DNA of 41,403 nt from Gallionellales bacterium GWA2_60_18. Lineage in GTDB: Bacteria; Pseudomonadota; Gammaproteobacteria; Burkholderiales; Gallionellaceae. The notes beneath the pieces are model-generated. The model was not told the origin of the DNA. It ran no database searches and saw nothing but the letters and a program-made list of their open reading frames with translations. Position 1 is the stretch's first letter. Each line of letters begins with the position of its first letter. Shown here piece after piece: positions 1 to 7,076 of the stretch. The stretch spans positions 1-41,403 of the forward strand of contig MGWS01000001.1 in NCBI GenBank assembly GCA_001801105.1, given 5' to 3'. The translations under genes and the position numbers were made by a program.

Positions 1-2
1 TA

Positions 3-485
3 ATGACGCATCCCATCCTGATCCTCGCCGTCGGCAACGAATCGCGCGGCGACGACGCGCTGGCGCCGCTGTTGCTGCGCCGCCTTGCGGAGCAGGTGGC
101 GGACGGGCGGGTCGAATTGCTGGAGGAGTTCCAGTTGCAGGTCGAGCATGTGGTCGACCTGGCCGGACGCAGTGCAATACTGTTCATCGATGCCGATGTG
201 TCCTGCGAGGCCCCGTTCCATTTTTCGGCGATCGGTGCCGCGCATGACCACAGCTACACCAGCCACGCGATGACGCCGTTCGCGCTGCTGCACGCCTACC
301 GGCAGGTGTACGGTGCAGACGCGCCGTCGTGTTTTTTGCTGCGCATTCGCGGCCATGATTTCGAGCTGGGGTCCGGCTTGAGCGATGCTGCCGCCGTCAA
401 TCTGGAGCAGGCGACGGCGAAGGTACGCGAGTGGCTGGGCGACGTTGCAAAGACTGGGTGGCAAGCGGAGGCGTCTGATGCATGA
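3..485 (+). CDS. hoxW: [NiFe]-hydrogenase maturation protease, HoxW type
   Basis: Endopeptidase that trims the C-terminus of the hydrogenase large subunit after nickel insertion. The 160-residue length and the N-terminal GNESRGDDALAP motif (about residues 11-22) match the HyaD/HycI/HoxW family. The stretch EEFQLQVEH near residue 41 resembles HoxW proteins of bidirectional NAD-linked (group 3d) hydrogenases. The metal-binding acidic residues are plausibly the Asp pair in RGDD and Asp in FIDAD. The ATG overlaps a TAA (TAATG at positions 1-5), so an upstream gene, probably a hydrogenase structural gene, ends at the window edge and is translationally coupled. hypA overlaps its 3' end by 8 bp. The family is seen clearly; the HoxW subtype is inferred from motif resemblance. 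Confidence 0.8.
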   Translation: MTHPILILAVGNESRGDDALAPLLLRRLAEQVADGRVELLEEFQLQVEHVVDLAGRSAILFIDADVSCEAPFHFSAIGAAHDHSYTSHAMTPFALLHAYRQVYGADAPSCFLLRIRGHDFELGSGLSDAAAVNLEQATAKVREWLGDVAKTGWQAEASDA

Positions 486-819
486 GCTGTCGCTCGCCGA
501 AAACGTGCGCGGGATCATCGAGGACGCCGCACGGGAGCAGGGCTTCAGCCGCGTCAGGACGGTGTGGCTGGAGATCGGCCAGCTCTCCTGCGTGGAGCGC
601 GAAGCGATGCACTTCTGTTTCGACGCGGCGATGCAGGACAGCGTCGCCGCAGGGGCCAGACTGGAGATCGTCGAAACGCCGGGACGGGGGAAATGCACGC
701 AATGCGGCCACGAGGCGCAGATCGCTACACTGTACGAGCCGTGTCCGCAATGCGGCAGCTATGCGATGCAGGTCACCGCGGGCGATGCGATGCGGGTGAC
801 GGAGCTGGAAGTGGAATGA
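478..819 (+). CDS. hypA: Hydrogenase nickel-insertion protein HypA
   Basis: Nickel metallochaperone that works with HypB to deliver Ni to the hydrogenase active site. The 113-residue product starts MHELSLAENV; His2 is the conserved nickel ligand of the family. A structural zinc site is formed by two CxxC motifs (CTQC and CPQC, about residues 73-92). I chose the ATG at 478, which overlaps the hoxW stop codon, because MHELS is the invariant HypA N-terminus; an open frame extends further upstream only inside hoxW. The gene is followed by a convergent NUDIX gene after 22 bp, so the hydrogenase operon ends here unless it continues elsewhere in the genome. Confidence 0.95.
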   Translation: MHELSLAENVRGIIEDAAREQGFSRVRTVWLEIGQLSCVEREAMHFCFDAAMQDSVAAGARLEIVETPGRGKCTQCGHEAQIATLYEPCPQCGSYAMQVTAGDAMRVTELEVE

Positions 820-841
820 CCGGTGCGAGGCTCGCGCCCGT

Positions 842-1399
842 TTACTTGGCATGCGGTGCCGCCAGCTCGCCGATGTGGAAGTCGAACTGTCCCTTGCGCC
901 GATCCGCGAAATAATGTTCCAGGCTGTATTTGATCGGGCGGAACGCGATCTCGTCCCACGGTATCTCCGCCTCGCCGAGCAGTTTGACCTCCAGGCTTTC
1001 CGGGCCGGGCGCGAAATCGGGGGCTAGCAGGGTGGCGCGGAACAGCAGGTGCACCTGGCTGATGTAGGGCAGGCTGTACATCGAGAACAGCTCGACGATC
1101 TCGATGCGCGCACCGGCTTCTTCCATGGTTTCGCGGATCGCCGCATCGGTGGTGGTCTCGCCGTTCTCCATGAAGCCGCCGGGCAGCGTCCACAGGCCGT
1201 GGCGCGGTTCGATGGCGCGGCGGCACATCAGTATCTTGTTCTCCCACTCGGGAATGGCGCCGATCACCAGGTTGGGGTTCTGGTAATGGATCGTATCGCA
1301 GACAGTGCAGGTATAGCGCAGGCGGTCGTCGCCCTCGGGACGGCGCAGCTCGGTCGGCGCCCCGCAGGAAGAGCAGAACTTTATTTCCAGAATTGCCAC
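842..1399 (-). CDS. NUDIX hydrolase with N-terminal zinc ribbon
   Basis: Probable nucleotide-diphosphate-X hydrolase of 185 residues. The N-terminus has a four-Cys zinc ribbon (CSSCG at about 9-13 and CTVCD at about 31-35), followed by the NUDIX box in the form G-x5-E-x7-RE-x2-EE-x-G (GGFMENGETTTDAAIRETME). The zinc-ribbon-plus-NUDIX layout is shared with NudC-like and related uncharacterised hydrolases, but the substrate cannot be read from sequence. The start is a GTG at 1399, inside the last codons of bamD on the same strand (19-bp overlap), so the two are probably translated from one mRNA. Confidence 0.85.
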   Translation of the reverse strand: MAILEIKFCSSCGAPTELRRPEGDDRLRYTCTVCDTIHYQNPNLVIGAIPEWENKILMCRRAIEPRHGLWTLPGGFMENGETTTDAAIRETMEEAGARIEIVELFSMYSLPYISQVHLLFRATLLAPDFAPGPESLEVKLLGEAEIPWDEIAFRPIKYSLEHYFADRRKGQFDFHIGELAAPHAK

Positions 1400-2172
1400 C
1401 AGGATGCGCCCGTTTCAGCCTTGCCGGCAGAGGTGGCGGCGGTGCCGCCGTTCGCTTCCAGTACCCGGCGCGCATCGTCGCGCAGGTCGGTCATGCCCAG
1501 CGCGTCGTAGGCCTGCACCATGACTTGCAAGGCGTCGCGTGTCGCCGGGCTGTTCGGGTATTGCGTCAGGATGCCCTGTGCGCGGTTGGCTGCGGCGATA
1601 TGCGCGCCGCGACGCAGGTAATAGCGTGCGACATGCAGTTCATACTTCGCCAGTGCGTTCACCAGATATTGCATGCGCAACCGGGAATCGGGCGCGTACT
1701 TGCTGTCGGGGAAGCGCGTCACCAGATCCCTGAAAGAACTGAACGCATCCTGCGCCGCCTTCGGGTCGCGCTCGGTGGGGTCTTGCTTGCCCAGCGTGGA
1801 GAGCAGGCTGAGCTCGCCGCTGAAGTTGGCCAGCCCCTTCAGGTAGTAGGCATAGTCCACGTGCAGGTTGTTGGGGTATTGCTTGATGAAACGGTCGGCG
1901 GCGGCGATCGCCGGTTCCGGCTCGCCCTTCTTGTAATAGGCATAGGCGGTTTCCAGCAGCGCCTGTTGCGCATAGCGGCCGTAGGGGTAGCGCGATTGCA
2001 GCGCCTCATAGAGCTTGATGGCCGTTTCATAGTCCTCATCGCTCAGCGCTTCTTTCGCCTCGCTGTAGCTTTCCTCGACGGACTTCGGCTTGTTGTGATC
2101 GTACCCTATCTCCCCGAACATGCCGCACGCGGTTAACGTAAGCAGCAGGAATACGGCTAAACTATGGCGCAT
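1381..2172 (-). CDS. bamD: Outer-membrane assembly lipoprotein BamD
   Basis: Essential lipoprotein of the BAM complex that inserts beta-barrel proteins into the outer membrane. The 263-residue product begins with a short signal peptide and a lipobox, LTAC, with the lipidated Cys at residue 16. TPR repeats follow (for example AIKLYEALQSRYPYGRYAQQ and AIAAADRFIKQYPNNLHVDY), with the family-typical LSLLSTLGKQDPTERD insert. The start ATG lies within the same CATG tetranucleotide that starts rluD on the other strand, so the two genes have no intergenic DNA between them. The divergent bamD/rluD arrangement is also found in Enterobacteria. Confidence 0.95.
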   Translation of the reverse strand: MRHSLAVFLLLTLTACGMFGEIGYDHNKPKSVEESYSEAKEALSDEDYETAIKLYEALQSRYPYGRYAQQALLETAYAYYKKGEPEPAIAAADRFIKQYPNNLHVDYAYYLKGLANFSGELSLLSTLGKQDPTERDPKAAQDAFSSFRDLVTRFPDSKYAPDSRLRMQYLVNALAKYELHVARYYLRRGAHIAAANRAQGILTQYPNSPATRDALQVMVQAYDALGMTDLRDDARRVLEANGGTAATSAGKAETGASWWQFWK

Positions 2173-3175
2173 GACTGATCCCGAAAAAAATTTGCATGAT
2201 TATAACGTCCATGCGGCTGATGCGCTGCATTTCATCGTTCCGGACGGTTGCGCCGGGCTGCGTTTTGACCAGGCGCTGACCCAGCTGCTGCCGGAGTATT
2301 CGCGCAGCCGTTTGCAGGAATGGATTGCACAAGGCCAAGCCACGCTGGACGGTGCAGCAGCAACCGCGAAGCAGAAGGTGTGGGGCGGCGAAGCCATCGC
2401 CGTGCTGCCGCAATCGCATCCCTCCGAACAGCCATATCTGGCCGAGGATATCGCGCTCGATATCGTGTACGAAGACGACAGCATCCTGGTCATCAACAAA
2501 CCGGCCGGGCTGGTAGTGCATCCCGGCAGCGGCAACTGGGAAGGCACCTTGCTCAACGCCTTGCTGCACCACGCACCGCAGCTTGCCGAAGTGCCGCGCG
2601 CCGGCATCGTGCATCGCCTCGACAAGGACACCAGCGGCCTGCTGGTCGTGGCCAAGACGCTGACCGCCCAAACCCATCTGGTGCGGCAGTTGCAGGCACG
2701 CACGGTGCAGCGCGAATACCTTGCGCTGGTGTGGGGCGAGCTGCGCCATGGCGGCAGGGTGGACGAACCCATCGACCGCCATCCCGCACAGCGCGTCAAA
2801 ATGGCCGTGGTCGAAGGCGGCAAGCCCGCCGTCACGCACTATCAGGTAGAAGAAAGCTTTCCCGGCTGCGCGCTATTGCGCTGCCGCCTGGAAACCGGGC
2901 GCACCCATCAGATCCGCGTGCACATGGCGCACATCAAACATCCGCTGGTCGGCGACAGCGTGTATCAAAAGGGCGCGCATAAATGCGTGCCGGAGTTGCG
3001 CGAATTGCTGCACGGCTTTCCCCGCCAGGCATTGCACGCCACGCGTCTGGCACTGGAACATCCGGTCAGCGGCGAGATCATGGAATGGCATGCGCCGCTG
3101 CCGCAAGACCTGAAACAACTGCTGCGACAGATACGCGAAACGATCACCCCTCGCCCGCAGGCGGGAGAAGGGTAG
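2171..3175 (+). CDS. rluD: 23S rRNA pseudouridine synthase RluD
   Basis: Makes the conserved pseudouridines of helix 69 in 23S rRNA (1911, 1915 and 1917 in E. coli). An S4 domain (RFDQALTQLLPEYSRSRLQE) precedes the catalytic domain with the HRLDKDTSGLLVVAKT motif, whose Asp is the catalytic nucleophile. The product is 334 residues from the ATG at 2171; an upstream in-frame start at 2120 would lie wholly inside bamD and adds no family-like sequence. The last residues, ITPRPQAGEG, are encoded by a palindromic intergenic-type repeat (3147-3185), so the natural C-terminus seems to have been extended or replaced. pgeF follows after 12 bp, the same order as in E. coli. Confidence 0.95.
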   Translation: MTDPEKNLHDYNVHAADALHFIVPDGCAGLRFDQALTQLLPEYSRSRLQEWIAQGQATLDGAAATAKQKVWGGEAIAVLPQSHPSEQPYLAEDIALDIVYEDDSILVINKPAGLVVHPGSGNWEGTLLNALLHHAPQLAEVPRAGIVHRLDKDTSGLLVVAKTLTAQTHLVRQLQARTVQREYLALVWGELRHGGRVDEPIDRHPAQRVKMAVVEGGKPAVTHYQVEESFPGCALLRCRLETGRTHQIRVHMAHIKHPLVGDSVYQKGAHKCVPELRELLHGFPRQALHATRLALEHPVSGEIMEWHAPLPQDLKQLLRQIRETITPRPQAGEG

Positions 3176-3185
3176 GGGAGAGGGG
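3147..3185. repeat. CCCCTC...GAGGGG palindromic repeat overlapping the rluD 3' end
   Basis: Begins CCCCTCGCCCGCAGGCGGG and ends GTAGGGGAGAGGGG. It contains a small hairpin CCCGCAGGCGGG and complementary CCCCTC/GAGGGG ends. The same type of sequence occurs inside pgeF, inside recJ and between smr and trxB. Here it encodes the last residues of RluD, supplies its TAG stop, and lies directly before the pgeF GTG, where its purine-rich end may act as a ribosome binding site. Confidence 0.7.
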
Positions 3186-3187
3186 CT

Positions 3188-3946
3188 GTGACTATCCGCA
3201 AACACTGCATCATCCCCGGCTGGCCCGCACCGCCCAACGTGCGCGCCTTGCAGACCACAAGACAAGGCGGCGTGAGCCTTGCGCCCTACGACAGCCTCAA
3301 CCTCGGCAGCCACGTCGGCGACAATCCGCTGGCGGTGGCGCGCAACCGCATCCTGCTCAACACCTTGCTGCCCAGCGAACCGGTGTGGCTGGAACAGGTA
3401 CACGGCACAGCAGTCGCCAGCGCCGACGCCGCAAGTTGCCGCACCCGTGCGGATGCCTGCATCGCGCGCCAGCGCTCGGCGGTGTGCGTGGTAATGACCG
3501 CCGACTGCCTGCCGGTGCTGCTGTGCGATGAAGCCGGTACGGTGGTCGGCGCAGCCCATGCCGGATGGCGCGGGCTGTGCGATGGCGTGATCGAGGCGAC
3601 GGTGCAGGCGATGGATGCAGCACCACAAAATTTCATGGCCTGGCTGGGACCCGCGATCAGCCAGCAGGCTTTCGAAGTGGGCGAGGAAGTGCGCGATGCT
3701 TTTGTTGCAGCGCAACCGCAGGCTGCCAAGGCTTTTATCCCCCATCCGCACGGGGGCGATGAGATGGGGAGAGGGGGCAAATACCTCGCCGACATCTATG
3801 CGCTGGCACGCCTGCGCCTGAAAGCACTGGGCATCACGCGCATCTATGGCGGCGGCCATTGCACTTACGCCGAACGCGACGAGTTCTTTTCCTATCGCCG
3901 CGACGGCACGACTGGGCGCATGGGGACATTCATCTGGCTGGAATAG
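3188..3946 (+). CDS. pgeF: Purine nucleoside phosphorylase / PgeF (YfiH, DUF152) family
   Basis: 252 residues of the laccase-domain (DUF152) family. Members act as zinc-dependent purine nucleoside phosphorylase/adenosine deaminase, and E. coli PgeF has also been implicated in peptidoglycan editing. Hallmarks are LEQVHG, MTADCLPVLL, AAHAGWRGL and a C-terminal SYRRDGTTGRMGTFIWL; the Zn-binding His/Cys of these motifs are present. The start is GTG at 3188. The segment HPHGGDEMGRGG (about residues 187-198), between the conserved AFI and KYLADIYALARLRL, is encoded by a palindromic repeat and appears to be an in-frame insertion relative to the family. The gene probably shares an operon with rluD. 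Confidence 0.9.
   Translation: MTIRKHCIIPGWPAPPNVRALQTTRQGGVSLAPYDSLNLGSHVGDNPLAVARNRILLNTLLPSEPVWLEQVHGTAVASADAASCRTRADACIARQRSAVCVVMTADCLPVLLCDEAGTVVGAAHAGWRGLCDGVIEATVQAMDAAPQNFMAWLGPAISQQAFEVGEEVRDAFVAAQPQAAKAFIPHPHGGDEMGRGGKYLADIYALARLRLKALGITRIYGGGHCTYAERDEFFSYRRDGTTGRMGTFIWLE
3739..3777. repeat. CCCCC...GGGGG palindromic repeat inside pgeF
   Basis: The sequence starts CCCCCATCCGCACGGGGGCG and ends GATGGGGAGAGGGGG. It resembles the repeat at the rluD end and the one in recJ. It maintains the pgeF frame and encodes a Gly/His/Pro-rich loop between conserved blocks. Confidence 0.65.
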
Positions 3947-4037
3947 GTTCCTCAAGATGGCTGGGCTTGCAAGGAACCGCTAAGACCGCAGTTGATGGTG
4001 CATGTTGTATTTATACAAGAGACGTTGTGCTGCTCTT

Positions 4038-4095
4038 GTAGGTGCGAATTCATTCGCACATAACCTCTTGTTCGTGCGAATGAATTCGCACCTAC
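4038..4095. repeat. REPIN-like palindrome 1 (GTAGGTGCGAAT type)
   Basis: 58-bp inverted repeat. It opens GTAGGTGCGAATTCATTCGC and closes with the complement, ending GAATTCGCACCTAC, around a short AT-rich loop. Each arm also contains a smaller palindrome (GTGCGAAT..ATTCGCAC). The GTAGG foot is typical of REP sequences mobilised by RAYT (TnpA-REP) transposases; no such gene is in this window. The surrounding 3947-4273 has no convincing gene. Confidence 0.8.
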
Positions 4096-4273
4096 ATACA
4101 CCTCAACTGCGTTTTTCAGGTTAAATCGTCACACTGGCGCAGGCCGATATCCAGCATTAGAAAATGTTTCGCAAAGCGGACAAAACCAAGGTGTTGTCCC
4201 ATAGAGTAATGAGCACTTTGAGCCAGATTTTAACGCCGCAATGCGCCCTTCAGCGCTTTGTGACACAGTAAGG

Positions 4274-4627
4274 CTAACTGAACAACGCCCGCTGTATCGG
4301 CTCCTTGCCTTCCTTCAGCAACCTGTCGAGGGCGGCGCGCGCAGCATCGGTGATGCCTTTTCGACGCCCCATTTCGATCAGCTTATCCAGCGCACGCTCA
4401 TACTGGTAATCCGATTCCAGCCAATTTATTGCGAGATCTCTGGTCGCATATTTGGTCAGTTTCAATATCCCCGACTTCACCTGTACTAAATATGCGCATG
4501 CCCTGCCTTTTTTGGCCACGATAGCGATGTGGCGGTGACGATCCATCAACACCTGGCCGCAGGTTATGTTGACGGATGCGGAGGGGAGAATGTCCAGGGT
4601 ATGAAAATCAACTAAGTCTTTGGCCAT
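4274..4627 (-). CDS. Hypothetical protein, orphan-like
   Basis: 117 residues if started at the ATG at 4627 (MAKDLVDFHTL); an earlier start at 4651 adds eight residues. I do not recognise a family. The middle (RHIAIVAKKGRACAYLVQV) looks like beta strands. The C-terminal half is helical and charged (YERALDKLIEMGRRKG, AARAALDRLLKEGKEP). There is no signal peptide or membrane segment. It sits alone in a lower-GC stretch next to repeats, pointing to accessory DNA. Expression cannot be judged from sequence. Confidence 0.45.
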   Translation of the reverse strand: MAKDLVDFHTLDILPSASVNITCGQVLMDRHRHIAIVAKKGRACAYLVQVKSGILKLTKYATRDLAINWLESDYQYERALDKLIEMGRRKGITDAARAALDRLLKEGKEPIQRALFS

Positions 4628-4838
4628 CGCAATGATCATATGAATGCGCAATGGTGATTGTTATCGGCACGTTCTTTACAAAATTGATACCGATCTTGTC
4701 GTCGCAGCTGCTTTTTAAGCAGATAACGTCATTGCACGTCATGCTGATCTCAACCGGTGCAATTAATCTGCCGCAGGAGGCGGCTTTGTGGCGCTCAGTT
4801 CGTGGTGATGAAGGAGTGCTCCGTGCCATGAACGGCTA

Positions 4839-4940
4839 CTCGAAGTATCTGGGCATTTCGGCATATTGACTATCAAGATGGCAATGGTTAAGGTCGTCCT
4901 GTGTTAGCTTGAAAACAAATGCGATGCCGACCCCATTAGC
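4839..4940. repeat. 102-bp direct repeat, copy 1
   Basis: Runs from CTCGAAGTATCTGGGCATTT to GACCCCATTAGC and recurs 205 bp downstream (5044-5145) with three substitutions by eye. Read on the minus strand it encodes ANGVGIAFVFKLTQDDLNHC... ending MPRYFE followed by a stop. Confidence 0.9.
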
Positions 4941-5199
4941 CCGATGCAGTAGTTTGACGTTTCAAAGAGGCATCTCCCTTTGCTTCCGCTGTCTGGTAGG
5001 CCGCTTGTAATTGTGTTGCATCACTTTGTGCCAGTAGCTGCTGCTCGAAGTATCTAGGCATTCCGGCATGTTGACTATCAAGATGGCAATGGTTAAGGTC
5101 GTCCTGTGTTAGCTTGAAAACAAATGCGATGCCGACCCCATTAGCTCGCTCATTAGCTCGCTGGCGTACATGAGCCGGACAACCATTCAGAGGATCCAA
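4936..5199 (-). pseudogene. Possible gene fragment spanning the duplicated block
   Basis: An 87-codon frame that has only a TTG start at 5199. It contains the duplicated stretch ANGVGIAFVFKLTQDDLNHC plus a helical tail (QQLLAQSDATQLQAAYQTAE). Copy 1 of the repeat, downstream on the same strand, encodes the same residues with two amino-acid changes and then stops. The retained frame suggests a once-coding C-terminus that was duplicated and broken. I do not recognise the protein family. It could equally be a fortuitous frame. Confidence 0.3.
5044..5145. repeat. 102-bp direct repeat, copy 2
   Basis: Second copy of the 4839-4940 repeat. On the minus strand it is in the same reading frame as copy 1 but continues past MPRYFE into QQLLAQSDATQLQAAY. 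The two copies and the 103 bp between them look like a segmental tandem duplication. Confidence 0.9.
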
Positions 5200-6275
5200 T
5201 GCTAATCATTGAAATCGCCGTTGGGGTTTTTCTCGGAGGAATGGGACTATGGATGTTCGTCTCGTATCGAGAGAAGAAGAAGCAAGCCGAGCACGACAGA
5301 GAGCAAGAAAGGTTGGCATTCAATGCCGCCGAAAGATATGTTGCAGAGCGCTTCAAGACGCTGTCCGCTGAACGGCTCGATGACTTTCGCGCCCGTCTTG
5401 CAACGATTTTCAATGATTCAAGCCGTTCTGCTATGGAAGCTGCGTCGAGCGAATGGGAGCTTTCCAGAGAATATCTAGAGAACGCCACGAAGCAAGTCGC
5501 AATTGAAGCTAGGGAAGCACTAAAGGGATATTTTTCGGCTGCTGACAAAACCGGAACGCTCGATAAGCTTAATCAGCACATAGAGTATCTGATCAGCGAT
5601 TCAATCCGTTCAGTCAGCAATGACCTGATGCTGATGTATGTAAACGAATTACAGAGCTTTAACGACGATGATTTGCCGTCGGTTACGAAAGGGCACCCGC
5701 GAAAACTGTTCAACCTTGGCAATGCACACAGGCTTGGTGAGAACGTAGAACAGGACTATAAGAAAGCCGAACGATTGCTTCGCCTTTCAGCGAACCAAGG
5801 TTATGCGGATGCACAAGTCGTTCTCGGGCAGATGTATTACCAGGGTGAAGGCGTCGAGCAGAACTATCAGGAAGCCCACAAGTGGTTCGCTCTTGCCGCA
5901 GCACAAGGCGACGCCTGTGCCCAGAACATTCTTGGCTTGATGTGCGCAAACGGAGAAGGTGCCGAGCAAGATTATCAGCAGGCTTTGAAATGGCATCTGG
6001 TATCGGTAGCGCAGGGGTTTCCGGCAGCTCTCTCGAATCTAGGGGTGATGTATTACAAGGGCGAAGGTATAGGACAGGATTATGTTGTCGCGCGGATGTT
6101 GTTCAATCTCGCGGCAGGTCACGGCGACGTTGACGCACAAAGCAATCTTGACGTTATGAACAAGCTACTGACGCTTGATCAAATCGCTGAGATAGACAAG
6201 TTAGCGAAAGAACGCGAAGTCAGCTTTTTTGCAGCTTTGGGTGATGCCAACAACCCGGCACTGGAAACCACTTAA
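5199..6275 (+). CDS. Membrane-anchored Sel1-repeat protein
   Basis: 358 residues. One N-terminal membrane segment (LIIEIAVGVFLGGMGLWMFV, residues 2-21) is followed by a charged coiled-coil-like region (KKKQAEHDREQERLAFNAAE) and a helical linker. From about residue 168 there are four Sel1-like repeats (for example ADAQVVLGQMYYQGEGVEQN and AQNILGLMCANGEGAEQDY). Sel1 repeats are alpha/alpha scaffolds for protein-protein contacts, so a cytoplasmic scaffold tethered to the inner membrane is the likely role. The specific partner is unknown. The PIN-domain gene begins 8 bp after the stop, suggesting co-expression. Base composition is visibly lower in GC than the flanking housekeeping genes. Confidence 0.75.
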   Translation: MLIIEIAVGVFLGGMGLWMFVSYREKKKQAEHDREQERLAFNAAERYVAERFKTLSAERLDDFRARLATIFNDSSRSAMEAASSEWELSREYLENATKQVAIEAREALKGYFSAADKTGTLDKLNQHIEYLISDSIRSVSNDLMLMYVNELQSFNDDDLPSVTKGHPRKLFNLGNAHRLGENVEQDYKKAERLLRLSANQGYADAQVVLGQMYYQGEGVEQNYQEAHKWFALAAAQGDACAQNILGLMCANGEGAEQDYQQALKWHLVSVAQGFPAALSNLGVMYYKGEGIGQDYVVARMLFNLAAGHGDVDAQSNLDVMNKLLTLDQIAEIDKLAKEREVSFFAALGDANNPALETT

Positions 6276-6282
6276 ATTCGCC

Positions 6283-6822
6283 ATGAGACGCGCACGCGAT
6301 TTGCAGATCGGTCTGGATTCACAGTGCCTGTCATACCTACTCGACGCTATCGCTGGTATTAACGAACCGAAAGATTCACTGGCATCGGAGAAGAAATCCT
6401 TACTCCGTTCGTGGTTCTACAAACCAGGCACCTTCACTCTCACTGAGACCGTAATCTCCGAAGTCGGAAGAATTCCAAACGCAGATCGTCGCGAATTTCA
6501 CGAGAGCTTTATTCGAACGCTATTTCTCGACTACGCTGTCCGGGACCTCACTGCTGTTCAGGCACGTGCCGACCAATTTCAAATGGCACACCCGAAGCCC
6601 AAGGATTGCCGAATTCTCGCGGAGGCCGAAGAGCTTGGGCTGGATATCGTGCTCACATACGATCACGACTTTTGGAAGCGGCTGCACGGTGCATCTCCGA
6701 CAACTAAGCTCATTAAGCCGTCTGCCTATTGGACTGGCCTTAATGTCCCGAGAGGTGCAGAACCGAAGACCGTGCCCCACCATACAAATCCGCTTAGCCA
6801 ACAACGATGGTGGCGTTGGTAG
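6283..6822 (+). CDS. PIN-domain-like protein
   Basis: 179 residues from the ATG at 6283 (MRRARDLQIGLDSQCLSYLL). The first acidic residue is in GLDSQ, a middle Glu in VISEVGR, and the C-terminal Asp residues in KPKDCRILAEAEELG and TYDHDFWK, the spacing expected of a PIN nuclease fold (VapC-like). This would make it a metal-dependent ribonuclease. No small antitoxin gene lies directly upstream; the neighbour is the Sel1-repeat protein, so a classic VapBC pair is not supported. The C-terminus runs up to an attC-like hairpin, as in integron cassettes. Fold assignment is by motif only. Confidence 0.6.
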   Translation: MRRARDLQIGLDSQCLSYLLDAIAGINEPKDSLASEKKSLLRSWFYKPGTFTLTETVISEVGRIPNADRREFHESFIRTLFLDYAVRDLTAVQARADQFQMAHPKPKDCRILAEAEELGLDIVLTYDHDFWKRLHGASPTTKLIKPSAYWTGLNVPRGAEPKTVPHHTNPLSQQRWWRW

Positions 6823-6826
6823 TGAC

Positions 6827-6897
6827 GCCCAACCTGGCGGTTCACCGGACGCTGCGCGATAAAGCCGCGCAGCGCCGGTAAGCGATAGGGGTTAGCA
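6827..6897 (+). other. attC-like integron recombination site candidate
   Basis: A 71-bp imperfect palindrome four bases after the PIN-gene stop. It begins GCCCAAC (fits the R'' consensus RYYYAAC) and ends GTTAGCA (R'-like; the last bases deviate from GTTRRRY). The stem is CACCGGACGCTGCGCG against CGCGCAGCGCCGGTAAGCG with an unpaired A, like attC extrahelical bases. Alternatives are a transcription terminator or a chance hairpin. No integron integrase or second attC is seen. Confidence 0.4.
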
Positions 6898-7040
6898 TCG
6901 CAATAGTTTTGAGCAACGGCCGGCATGGGTCGAAACACTCACTCAATAGATAGCAGCTTCAGGGCTGTGTGATCGGCAAGTCACTGGCGCATTCCACGCG
7001 CCAATCATAAAACAGGAAATGCGCGTAGTTTCAAAAAGAC

Positions 7041-7046
7041 TATAAT
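7041..7046 (+). promoter_or_regulatory. Sigma-70 -10 element upstream of the ZIP transporter
   Basis: A perfect TATAAT, followed by a GC-rich discriminator (TCGCGCC), lies 31 bp before the ATG at 7077. No good -35 match is evident. The gap 6898-7040 holds no gene; it contains a short GGCGC/GCGCC hairpin. Confidence 0.5.
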
Positions 7047-7076
7047 TCGCGCCTCTGATTTTTCCAGACAATTCCC

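Noticed and set aside
4608..4869. Small overlapping frames on both strands (4608-4829 minus, 4651-4869 plus)
   Set aside because: No motifs, no good ribosome binding site, and mutual overlap; insufficient support.
6283..6822. VapC toxin of a VapBC module
   Set aside because: The PIN-like residues are present but no small antitoxin gene lies upstream; the neighbour is a 358-residue Sel1-repeat protein.
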